Below, piece after piece: positions 1-12,400 of a stretch of DNA of 64,000 nt. The notes under the pieces are model-generated. The model worked only from the letters and a program-made list of their open reading frames with translations. It had not been told where the DNA came from and did no database searches. This DNA is from DASUPK01 sp963815045 (GTDB taxonomy: Bacteria; Actinomycetota; Thermoleophilia; Solirubrobacterales; 70-9), in the NCBI GenBank assembly GCA_963815045.1, contig CAWFET010000002.1:1-64000 (forward strand), in the 5' to 3' direction. The position numbers and the translations under genes are program-made. Within the stretch, counting starts at the first letter, position 1, and each line of letters starts with the position of its first letter.

Positions 1-114
1 TGCTCGGCGCCGGAGCCGCTGGACCAACGGATGACGCCGGCGTTGCCCAGGCGGCGGGTGGCTCGTCCAATGGGGGCGACGCCGCCGATCGGGCGAGCGC
101 TCCAGCCTCCGACT
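1..114 (+). CDS. C-terminal fragment of an unidentified protein (5' end outside window)
   Basis: Frame 3 is open from the window edge to a TGA at 112-114 and reads as an Ala/Gly/Ser/Asp-rich tail ending in DRASAPASD. Codons are GC-rich at third positions, as in the window's real genes. Such low-complexity tails are common on proteins in this window, so a partial gene end is plausible. The fragment is too short to name, and it could be chance in such GC-rich DNA. Confidence 0.35.
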
Positions 115-459
115 GAACAGCCCACCACGGCGAGCCATCAAGAGGCGCTCGTGTGCTGCGGGATGTTTGGCTTGAACGTGCCCAGGGGACGCGGCCATGC
201 GCCGAATGTCTACGTACCTATTACGTCGGAATTGCCGCTTTTTACGGACAGGAAGTGCCGCATTTTACGGACGAAATAGGAGGAAAAACGCCAATGCGCT
301 GACTGATCCCGCCGGGTTACCGTTGGTTCGCCACCGAACGCTGGGCCGCGAGGACCGGATTTCGGAGGTGTTGAGCGACACACAATTGCCTGGCACCCCT
401 GTGACGGGTAGTTGGGTGAAATCCAGTTTGACGCGGCTGTGTGGCCGTCGGGAGAAGCA
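115..459 (+). promoter_or_regulatory. Leader region of the giant secreted-protein gene
   Basis: No convincing gene lies here. The stretch around 205-290 is AT-richer than its surroundings and holds two near-identical 17-bp direct repeats. A strong AGGAGG at 278-283 is followed by an ATG at 294 that opens only a two-codon frame (ATG CGC TGA). Downstream, 318-335 contains GCCGGGTTACCG, which resembles the 3' hallmark of c-di-GMP-I riboswitches. At 404-450 a GGGTA...GGGTGAAATCC...GACGCGGCTGTG pattern recalls the core of cobalamin riboswitches. Neither could be folded here into a full consensus, so both are only hints. Confidence 0.3.
233..272 (+). repeat. Two 17-bp direct repeats, period 23
   Basis: Copies at 233-249 and 256-272 read TGCCGCTTTTTACGGAC and TGCCGCATTTTACGGAC, with one mismatch and a start-to-start spacing of 23 bp (about two helical turns). 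This geometry suits tandem binding sites for a regulator upstream of the giant gene. No known operator is recognised. Confidence 0.45.
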
Positions 460-3400
460 GTGCAGGATGGCGTCGTTCGAGGCTCACCGGCGCGTGATGG
501 GTCCCCGGGTTCGCTCCTAACCAAGCTGTATGCCCGGTTCGGGGGCCCCTTGGCGCGCATTCTCGGCACCGCCTCCCTGACGGCGGCCGCCCTCCTGGTC
601 TATGTCGGCCTGGGCTCAGCGGCCGGGGTCGCGCAGGCAGCGCCCTGCGATCCGCCCGTGCAGAACCCGATCGTCTGCGAGAACTCCAAACCGGGCAACC
701 CGCAGAGCGAGTGGGACGTGAGCGGTGGGGGCGACCCGAACATGGAGGGGTACGCCACCGACATCAGCGTCGACCACGGTCAGACCATCAACTTCAAGGT
801 CAAGACCAGCTACTCGCAGTACCACCTCGACATCTACCGGATGGGCTACTACGGCGGCGACGGGGCCCGCAAGGTCGCCACGGTCCAGCCCTCCGTACTC
901 GACCAGAATCAGCCCGCCTGCCTCACCGACGCCGCCAGCGGCCTGGTCGACTGCGGCAACTGGGCCGAGTCCGCCCACTGGGACGTTCCCTCCGACGCGG
1001 TTTCCGGCATCTACTTCGCGAAACTGGTTCGCGACGACGGCGCCTCAGACGGCAGCCACATCTACTTCATCGTCCGGGACGACGGCGGCCACTCCGACCT
1101 GCTCTTTCAGACCTCGGACACCACCTGGCAGGCCTACAACCAATACGGCGGCAAGAGCCTCTACACCAGTGACTCGGGCGGGCCGGGCACCAGTCCGGAT
1201 CGGGCCTACAAGGTCAGCTACAACCGTCCCTTCGAGACCCGCGGCCCGACGCCTGAGGACTCCCCCTTCAACGCCGAGTACCCGATGGTGCGCTTCCTGG
1301 AGCGAAACGGGTACGACGTCAGCTACTTCACCGGAGTCGACGCCAGCCGGAGTGGCAGCGAGATCCTCAACCACGGCACCTACCTCTCCGTCGGTCACGA
1401 CGAGTATTGGTCCGGGACGCAGCGCGCCAACGTCGAGGCCGCCCGGGCGGCCGGGGTCAACCTGGCCTTCTTCAGCGGCAACGAGATCTTCTGGAAGACC
1501 CGCTGGGAGGACAGCATCGACGGCTCGGGCACCGATCACCGGACGCTGGTCTCCTACAAGGAGACCCACGCCAACGCCAAGATCGACCCGGAGCCGAACG
1601 TCTGGACGGGAACCTGGCGCGATCCGCGCTTCAGCCCACCCGCCGACGGTGGGCGCCCCGAGAACGCGCTCAGCGGCACGATCTTTACGGTCAACAGCGG
1701 CACCTCGGCGATCCAGGTTCCGGCCGATGACGGCAAGCTCCGCTTCTGGCGCGACACCAGCGTCGCCAACCTGGCGCCCAACCAGACCGCGACCCTCTCA
1801 GACGACACCATCGGCTATGAGTGGGACGAGGACCTCGACAACGGCTCGCGTCCGCCCGGACTGATCGACATGTCGTCGACCACCGTCGACGTCCCCCAGA
1901 AGCTGCAGGACTACGGATCGACGTACGGCCCCGGGACGGCCACACACCAGCTGACCCTCTATAGGGCCCCCAGCGGCGCGCTCGTCTTCGGCGCCGGCAC
2001 CATCCAGTGGTCCTGGGGGCTGGACGGCGAGCACGACCGCGGCGGCTCCACCCCCGACCCTCGGATGCAGCAGGCCACCGTCAACCTGTTCGCCGACATG
2101 GGGGCCCAGCCCGACACCCTGCAGGGCGGGCTGACGGCAGAGAGCGCGTCGACGGACACCGACCCGCCGACCACGGCGATCTCCTCCCCGGTCGACGGCT
2201 CTGACGTCGAGGCCGGGGTGCAGACCACGATCAGCGGGATCGCCAGCGACGCGGTCGGCGAGACGGCAGGCGGACAGGTCGGCGGGGTGGAGGTCTCGAC
2301 CGACGGGGGCGCCAGCTGGCACCCGGCCCAGGGCCGCGACGACTGGACCTACGACTGGACCCCCAGCGCCACCGGCAGCGCCACGATCGAGGCGCGTGCG
2401 ATCGACGACAGCGGCAATATCGGCAGTCCGGCGCAGATCAACGTCAACGTCACCACGCACGTCTGCCCCTGCTCGATCTGGGGCAACGGGCCCAGCCCGA
2501 GCCAGGAGAACGACCCGGGCGCCGTCGAGCTCGGCGTCAAGTTCCGCTCCGACGAGGCCGGCTTCATCACCGGACTGCGCTTCTACAAGAACACGGGCAA
2601 CACCGGCAGCCACGTCGGAGACCTCTGGTCCGCCAGCGGGGACCTGCTGGCCACGGCGACCTTCACGGGCGAGAGCGCCTCGGGTTGGCAGGAGGTGACT
2701 CTCGACAACCCGGTGGCGATCGACGCGAACACGACCTACGTCGCCTCCTATCACGCCCCCAACGGCAACTACGCCGCGAGCGGCAACTACTTCGCCGACG
2801 CCTTTAACACGCCGCCGCTGCATGCCCTGGCCGACGGCGAGGACGGGGCCAACGGCGTCTATCACTACGGCCCGGCGGGGAGCTTCCCAACCGACACCTT
2901 CAACGCCAGCAACTACTGGGTCGACGTGGTCTTCGAGACGGACGTCGGTCCGGACACGACGCCGCCGACGATCAACGGCCGCTCGCCTGCCAGCGGCGCC
3001 ACCAATGTCTCCACCGGCGCCAACGTCACCGCCACGTTCAACGAGCCGCTCGATCCCGCCAGCGTCGACGGGACCACGGTCGAGCTGCGCGACTCCTCGA
3101 ACGCGCTGGTGTCCGCGACGGTCAGCTACAACGCCGCCCAGCGGCGGATCACGCTCGCTCCTGACAGCGCCCTGCAGAACTCCACCGCCTACACGGCGAC
3201 CGTCAAGGGCGGAGCCTCGGGCGTCAAGGACATCGCCGGCAACCCACTCGCGTCGGACTCGAGCTGGTCATTCACCACCGCGGATCCGCCTCCGCCTCCG
3301 CCCGACGAGGGGCCGGGCGGACCGATCCTGGTGATCTCGAATGCAGCCAATCCCTTCAGCCGCTACTTCGCCGAGATCCTGCGGGCGGAGGGTCTGAACG

Positions 3401-6400
3401 AGTTCCTCGCCAAGGACATCTCCAACGTCACCCAGGCGGATCTCGATTCCCACGACGTCGTCATCCTCGGCGACGGCGCCTTGAGCGCGGCCCAGGCACA
3501 GATGTTGTCTGACTGGGTGCAGGCGGGCGGCAACCTGATCGCCAGTCGTCCGGATTCGCAGCTGGCGGGACTACTCGGCCTGACGGCGGCCGGGTCCCCG
3601 CTCTCGAACGCCTACCTCAAGGTTGACACCGCCTCCGGGCCCGGCGCCGGCATCGTCGGTCAGACCATCCAGTACCACGGGGCGGCCGACCGCTACACGC
3701 TGAGCGGCGCCCAGGCCGTCGCCACCCTCTACTCCGATGCGACCACCGCGACCTCAAATCCGGCGGTGACGATCCGTGACGTCGGGCCGAACGGTGGCCA
3801 TGCCGCGGCCTTCACCTATGACCTCGCCCGCTCGGTCGTCTACACGCGCCAGGGCAACCCGGCCTGGTCCGGCGACGAGCGTGACAGCAACGCCGGGGGC
3901 AGCCAGCTGATCCGCTCCGACGACCTCTTTTACGGCGCCAAGGCCGGGGACGTGCAGCCCGACTGGGTCGACCTGAATAAGGTCGCGATCCCGCAGGCCG
4001 ACGAACAGCAGCACCTGCTCACCAACCTGATCGAGCAGATGAACGTGGACCGCAAGCCGCTGCCGCGCTTCTGGTTCCTGCCTCGTGACCTGAAGGCCGC
4101 CGTGGTGATGACCGGCGACGACCACGCCAACGGCGGCACCGTGGGGCGCTTCCAGCAGTACGAGGCCGACAGCCCGCCCGGTTGCTCGGTCGCCGACTGG
4201 CAGTGCGTGCGCGGCACGTCCTACATCTATCCGAACACCCCGATCTCCAATGCTCAGGTCGCCGACTTCCAGAGCCAGGGGTTCGAGATCGCTCTGCACG
4301 CCCTCACCAACTGCCAGAACTGGGACAGCCAGGCGCAGCTCGAGGACTTTTACTCGAGCCAGCTCGCCGCCCTGGCCGCGGCCTACCCGAGCATCAACAC
4401 ACCGGTCACCAACCGGACGCACTGCATCGCCTGGAGCGACTGGGCAACCCAACCCAAGGTCGAGCTGGAGAACGGCATCCGCTTGGACGACAACTACTAC
4501 TACTGGCCGGAAGCCTGGATCCAGGACCGGCCGGGAATGTTCACCGGCTCCGGCATGCCGATGCGCTTCGCCGACCTCGACGGCTCGATGATCGATGTCT
4601 ACCAGGCGGCGACCCAGATGACCGACGAGTCAGGGCAGACGTACCCGTACAACATCGACTCACTGCTGGACAAGGCCCTCGGCCCGGAGGGCTACTACGG
4701 GGTGTTCACCGCGAACATGCACACCGACAACGCCTCCAGCTCGGGCTCGGACGCGATCGTCGCCTCCGCCCAGTCGCGCGGCGTCCCCATCGTCTCCGCG
4801 AAGCAGATGCTGACGTGGCTCGACGGCCGCAATAACTCATCCTTCGGCGGAGTCAGCTGGACCGGCAACAAGCTCAACTTCACGATCTCCCCCTATGCGG
4901 GCTCCAACGGGCTGCGGGCGATGATCCCCACCACCTCTTCGGTTGGCTCGCTGACCGGCGTCACCCGCGACGGCACGCCGGTCGCGACCACCGATCGGAC
5001 CATCAAGGGAGCCGAGTACGCCTTCGTCGACGGAACAGCGGGCAGCTACGAGGCCACCTATGCAGTCGACGATACGCCGCCGGCGATCTCCAACGTCACG
5101 GCCTCGGCGACCGGTGACGGCACCGCCACGATCGGCTGGGACACCAACGAGGACTCGGACTCGCGGGTCGACTACGGCACCAGCCCGGGCTCGCTCGATT
5201 CCCACCAGAGCGGTCCGGGCCTGACCACCTCTCACAGCATCCAACTCACCGGGCTCGATCCGAACACCACCTACTACTACCGGGTCACCTCGACCGACGC
5301 CGCGTCCAACTCTGCCACCGAGCCCGACCCGCCGGCGAACCCGGCCAGCTTCACCACTCCCTCCGCGAGCTTCACGGACACCACTGTCTCCGATTTCGGC
5401 GCCGGGACCCCGGACGCCAACACATACGTATCCGAGATGGAAAACGGCGAGGTGATTCTGAAGCCGACCGAGGGCCAGGAGTTCTCCGGTGGGCCGGGAC
5501 TTCCGTCCGGCTGGTCCAGCTCGACCTGGGAGAACCAGGGCGGCGGGGCCGGCGGCAGCGCCACCGTCTCGGGCGGGGCCCTGCACGTGGACGGGGCCAT
5601 GGCCGGGACCGACGCGACCTACTCCCCGGGCCATTCACTCGACTTCGCCGCGACCTTCGGGGCGGCCGGCTACCAGCACGTCGCCTTCACCGACAACTTC
5701 AACAGCGCCTGGGCGATGTTCAGTACCCGCACCACCTCCAACGGCCAGCTCTATGCGAGCACCAACAGCAACGGCACTCCAGTCGACACCCCGATCGGCG
5801 CCCCGGGCCAGTACACAGGCTCGGTGCATCGCTACCGGATCCAGTGGGATCCCGGCCAGGTTCAGTACTACGTCGACGACGCGCTCGTCCACACCGACAG
5901 CGCCACATTCGGCCCCAGCCTGAACGTCGCCGCAAGCGACTTCAACTCCGGTGGTCCCGGCCTCGCCGTCGACTGGCTGCACATGAGTCCCTATCCGAGC
6001 TCGGGCACCTTTACCTCTCGTGTCTTCGACGCCGGCCAGGCGGCCGACTGGGGGGCTCTGACCTGGCACGCGAACGCTCCGCCCGGCACCAGCCAGGCGA
6101 TCAGCGTCCGCACCGGCGACACCCCGACCCCTGATGCCAGCTGGAGCCCCTTCATCCCAATCGCCTCGAGCGGCGAGGACATCCCGGGCAATTCGCGATA
6201 CGTCCAGTACCGGGCCGACCTCGATCCCGATCCCAATTTGACTTCCGCTCTCGAGGACGTCTCCATCGCCTACAACGCGGGTTCCGACAACACCCCGCCG
6301 ACTATCGCCGATCGCACCCCGGCTCCCAACGCCACCGACGTCCCCCGCGACACCAACGTCCAGGTCCACTTCAGCGAGGCGATGAACCCGGCGACGATCG

Positions 6401-9400
6401 ACGCCTCCAGCGTGCACCTGCAGAAGCAGGGCTCGGGCACCGACATCCCCGCCGCCGTCAGCTACTCGGGGACCACCGCGACGCTCGACCCGAACGCCGA
6501 CCTCGACCCCAGCGCCGTCTACACGGTCACCGTCGACGGCTCGGTGCAGGACGAGGCCGGCAACCCCCTCGGCTCACCGGACAGCTGGAGCTTCACCACC
6601 GTCAGCCTCAGTCTGATCGACACCACCACCGCCGACTTCAGCGCTGGAACCCCCGGCGCAAACACCTACATCTCCCAGACCGGCGACGGCGAGGTGACCC
6701 TGAAGCCGACCGAGGGGTCGGAGTTCTCTGGTTCCGCGCTGCCCGTGGGCTGGACGAGCTGCCCCTGGACCGCTCCCGACCCCGAGAACTGCGCCCCCGG
6801 AACCGGGGCGACCGTCTCCGGTGGCTCCCTGCACGCCGACGGTGCCTACGCTCGGACGGCCGCCACCTACGGCGCGGGCCGCTCGCTCGAGTTCGTCGCT
6901 ACCTTCGGCAACCAGCTCAGCCAGCACGTGGGCTTCGGCGTCGATCTCAACACCTCGCCGAACTGGGCGATCTTCAGCGTCCGGTATCCGGACGGCAACT
7001 TCACCGCCCGCACCAACATCGGCGGCTCCGAGGCAGCGACCGTCCTCCCGAGCAGCCTGCTCGGCTCGCCCCACCTCTACCGGATCGAGTGGGACACGAG
7101 CGAGGTTCGCTACTACGTGGACGGGGCACTGGTCGCGACTAACGCCGCTGACTACGGCTCCACCCAGATGCGGCCGATCGTCAGCGACCTGACCGCTGGC
7201 GCGCCGGAGCTCTCGGTCGACTGGCTGCGGATGAGCCCATACCCGGGCTCGGGCACCTTCGACTCCCGGGTCTTCGATGCCGGCGCTGGGCAGACCGCGG
7301 ACTGGGGCGCGCTTAGCTGGAACTCGGCGACGCCCTCAGGCACGGGGATCGCGATCAGCGTCCGCACCGGCGACACCCCGACCCCTGACGCCAGCTGGAG
7401 CCCCTTCACCCCGATCGCCTCGAGCGGCGACGACATCCCGGGCAACTCGCGATACGTCCAGTACCGGGCTGTGCTCACCTCGAGCGATAGCACCCAGACG
7501 CCGGTCCTGAACCAGGTCGCGATCGGCTATGCGCTGAGCGCGGACACCACCGCGCCGACGATCACCGGCCGCGATCCGGCATCGGGGGCCACCGACGTCC
7601 CCCGCGACACCAACGTCCAGGTCCACTTCAGCGAGGCGATGAACCCGGCGACGATCGACGCCTCCAGCGTGCACCTGCAGAAGCAGGGCTCGGGCACCGA
7701 CATCCCCGCCGCCGTCAGCTACTCGGGGACCACCGCGACGCTCGACCCGAACGCCGACCTCGACCCCAGCGCCGTCTACACGGTCACCGTCGACGGCTCG
7801 GTGCAGGACGAGGCCGGCAACCCCCTCGGCTCACCGGACAGCTGGAGCTTCACCACCGCGGCGCTCAGCTTCGACTTCACCGACACCACCGTCTCCGACT
7901 TCAGCGCTGGAACCCCCGGCGCAAACACCTACATCTCCCAGACCGGCGACGGCGAGGTGAGCCTGAAGCCGACCGTGGGCGAGGAGTTCTCGGGGGGTCC
8001 CGGACTGCCGGTCGGCTGGGACAGCGCCAACTGGGAGGGGGGCGGCAGCGCCACGGTCTCGAGCGGCCAGCTCCAAGTCAACGGCTCCCGAGCGAGCACG
8101 ACCGCGACCTATCCAGCCGGCCGGTCGCTCGAATTCGTCGCCACGTTCGATGCCGCGACCTTCCAGCACGTGGGCTTCACGGCTGACAACTTCGCCAGTG
8201 ATGTCTACGCGATCTTCAGCACCGGCAACACGACCAACGAGATCCGGGCTCGCACTAACTTCGGCGGGGGCGAGACGTTCTTCACGATCCCGGGCGTCTC
8301 ACCGGGCACGCCGCACCTGTACCGGATCGAGTGGGATGCCGGCGAGGTCCGCTACTACGTGGACGGCGATCTCAAGGTCACCCACACGGGGAGCTTCACG
8401 TCGAACCTGCGGCCAACCGTCAGCGACGGCAGCTCGGCGCTCCCTGCGGAGCTTTCCGTCGACTGGCTGCGGATGAGCCCATACCCGAGCGCGAGCACCT
8501 TCGACTCCCGGGTTTTCGACGCCGGCCCCGGCCAGAGCGTCAACTGGGGCGCGCTCACCTGGAATTCCGCTACGCCGTCGGGCACCGGCATCGCGATGAG
8601 CGTCCGCACCGGCGACACGCCGAACCCGAACGACCCAGGCTGGAGTGCCTTCACTCCGATCGCGACCTCGGGCGGCGACATCCCCGGGAACACCCGCTAT
8701 GTGCAGTACCGGGCGGCGCTCAGCACGACTGACACGAACCAGACGCCGACCCTGAGCGACGTCACGGTCAACGGCGCCGGGGACAGCCCGCCAGTCGCGG
8801 TCAACGACACCAAGACCGTCGCCGAGGACTCGGGCCCGACCCAGGTCGACGTCCTCGCCAACGACACCGACATCGACGGCGGCCCGAAGAGCGTCGCCTC
8901 GGTCACCCAGCCCGCCCACGGCACGGTGACGGTCGCCGCCGACAACCAGAGCGTCTCCTACACCCCGAACCCGAACTACTGCAACGACGCCCCGCCGGCC
9001 TCCACCGACGACTTCACCTACGCCCTGAACGGCGGCTCCAGCGCGACCGTGGCGGTGACCGTGAGCTGCCTGCCCGATGCTCCCACCATTACCGCCACCG
9101 ATCCGGCCAGCCCCGCCAACAACAACAACCCGAAGGTGATCGGTACGACCGGTGCCGGCTCGCCGACCCAGGTGAAGATCTATGAGAACGCCACCTGTGC
9201 GGGCACGGCAGACGCATCCGGCTCAGTCGCCGAGTTCACCGGTTCGGGCATCACGGTCAGCGTCGCCGACGACAGCAGCACAGCCCTCAGCGCGCGGACA
9301 ACGAACGGGGTCGGCGATTCCTCCTGCTCCAGTTCGATCAGCTACACCGAGGACTCGAGCGCCCCGGACGCGACGATCACCGCCGGCCCCACCGGCCTGA

Positions 9401-12400
9401 CCGCCGACCCCAGCCCGAGCTTCGACTACAGCTCGAGCGAGCCGACCGGCGCCAGCTTCCAATGCAAGCTCGACGGCCCCGGCGCCGCCACCGGCAGCTT
9501 CTCTGACTGCACCCCCTCGCCGAAGCAGTTCAGCGGCCTCGCCGACGGCACCTACACCTTCTCGGTGAAGGCCACCGACCAGGCCGGCAACACCGGCCCG
9601 GCCGCCACCCGCAGCTTCACGGTCGACACCACGGCCCCGGACGCGACGATCACCGCCGGCCCCACCGGCCTGACCGCCGACCCCAGCCCGAGCTTCGACT
9701 ACAGCTCGAGCGAGCCGACCGGCGCCAGCTTCCAATGCAAGCTCGACGGCCCCGGCGCCGCCACCGGCAGCTTCTCTGACTGCACCCCCTCGCCGAAGCA
9801 GTTCAGCGGCCTCGCCGACGGCACCTACACCTTCTCGGTGAAGGCCACCGACCAGGCCGGCAACACCGGCCCGGCCGCCACCCGCAGCTTCACGGTCGAC
9901 ACCACGGCCCCGGACGCGACGATCACCGCCGGCCCCACCGGCCTGACCGCCGACCCCAGCCCGAGCTTCGACTACAGCTCGAGCGAGCCGACCGGCGCCA
10001 GCTTCCAATGCAAGCTCGACGGCCCCGGCGCCGCCACCGGCAGCTTCTCTGACTGCACCCCCTCGCCGAAGCAGTTCAGCGGCCTCGCCGACGGCACCTA
10101 CACCTTCTCGGTGAAGGCCACCGACCAGGCCGGCAACACCGGCCCGGCCGCCACCCGCAGCTTCACGGTCGACACCACGGCCCCGGACGCGACGATCACC
10201 GCCGGCCCCACCGGCCTGACCGCCGACCCCAGCCCGAGCTTCGACTACAGCTCGAGCGAGCCGACCGGCGCCAGCTTCCAATGCAAGCTCGACGGCCCCG
10301 GCGCCGCCACCGGCAGCTTCTCTGACTGCACCCCCTCGCCGAAGCAGTTCAGCGGCCTCGCCGACGGCACCTACACCTTCTCGGTGAAGGCCACCGACCA
10401 GGCCGGCAACACCGGCCCGGCCGCCACCCGCAGCTTCACGGTCGACACCACGGCCCCGGACGCGACGATCACCGCCGGCCCCACCGGCCTGACCGCCGAC
10501 CCCAGCCCGAGCTTCGACTACAGCTCGAGCGAGCCGACCGGCGCCAGCTTCCAATGCAAGCTCGACGGCCCCGGCGCCGCCACCGGCAGCTTCTCTGACT
10601 GCACCCCCTCGCCGAAGCAGTTCAGCGGCCTCGCCGACGGCACCTACACCTTCTCGGTGAAGGCCACCGACCAGGCCGGCAACACCGGCCCGGCCGCCAC
10701 CCGCAGCTTCACGGTCGACACCACGGCCCCGGACGCGACGATCACCGCCGGCCCCACCGGCCTGACCGCCGACCCCAGCCCGAGCTTCGACTACAGCTCG
10801 AGCGAGCCGACCGGCGCCAGCTTCCAATGCAAGCTCGACGGCCCCGGCGCCGCCACCGGCAGCTTCTCTGACTGCACCCCCTCGCCGAAGCAGTTCAGCG
10901 GCCTCGCCGACGGCACCTACACCTTCTCGGTGAAGGCCACCGACCAGGCCGGCAACACCGGCCCGGCCGCCACCCGCAGCTTCACGGTCGACACCACGGC
11001 CCCGGACGCGACGATCACCGCCGGCCCCACCGGCCTGACCGCCGACCCCAGCCCGAGCTTCGACTACAGCTCGAGCGAGCCGACCGGCGCCAGCTTCCAA
11101 TGCAAGCTCGACGGCCCCGGCGCCGCCACCGGCAGCTTCTCTGACTGCACCCCCTCGCCGAAGCAGTTCAGCGGCCTCGCCGACGGCACCTACACCTTCT
11201 CGGTGAAGGCCACCGACCAGGCCGGCAACACCGGCCCGGCCGCCACCCGCAGCTTCACGGTCGACACCACGGCCCCGGACGCGACGATCACCGCCGGCCC
11301 CACCGGCCTGACCGCCGACCCCAGCCCGAGCTTCGACTACAGCTCGAGCGAGCCGACCGGCGCCAGCTTCCAATGCAAGCTCGACGGCCCCGGCGCCGCC
11401 ACCGGCAGCTTCTCTGACTGCACCCCCTCGCCGAAGCAGTTCAGCGGCCTCGCCGACGGCACCTACACCTTCTCGGTGAAGGCCACCGACCAGGCCGGCA
11501 ACACCGGCCCGGCCGCCACCCGCAGCTTCACGGTCGACACCACGGCCCCGGACGCGACGATCACCGCCGGCCCCACCGGCCTGACCGCCGACCCCAGCCC
11601 GAGCTTCGACTACAGCTCGAGCGAGCCGACCGGCGCCAGCTTCCAATGCAAGCTCGACGGCCCCGGCGCCGCCACCGGCAGCTTCTCTGACTGCACCCCC
11701 TCGCCGAAGCAGTTCAGCGGCCTCGCCGACGGCACCTACACCTTCTCGGTGAAGGCCACCGACCAGGCCGGCAACACCGGCCCGGCCGCCACCCGCAGCT
11801 TCACGGTCGACACCACGGCCCCGGACGCGACGATCACCGCCGGCCCCACCGGCCTGACCGCCGACCCCAGCCCGAGCTTCGACTACAGCTCGAGCGAGCC
11901 GACCGGCGCCAGCTTCCAATGCAAGCTCGACGGCCCCGGCGCCGCCACCGGCAGCTTCTCTGACTGCACCCCCTCGCCGAAGCAGTTCAGCGGCCTCGCC
12001 GACGGCACCTACACCTTCTCGGTGAAGGCCACCGACCAGGCCGGCAACACCGGCCCGGCCGCCACCCGCAGCTTCACGGTCGACACCACGGCCCCGGACG
12101 CGACGATCACCGCCGGCCCCACCGGCCTGACCGCCGACCCCAGCCCGAGCTTCGACTACAGCTCGAGCGAGCCGACCGGCGCCAGCTTCCAATGCAAGCT
12201 CGACGGCCCCGGCGCCGCCACCGGCAGCTTCTCTGACTGCACCCCCTCGCCGAAGCAGTTCAGCGGCCTCGCCGACGGCACCTACACCTTCTCGGTGAAG
12301 GCCACCGACCAGGCCGGCAACACCGGCCCGGCCGCCACCCGCAGCTTCACGGTCGACACCACGGCCCCGGACGCGACGATCACCGCCGGCCCCACCGGCC

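Noticed and set aside
412..459. TTG 412 as the start of the giant protein
   Set aside because: GTG 460 has a well-placed GGGAGA and gives a better signal peptide; the extra 16 residues have no signal-peptide character.
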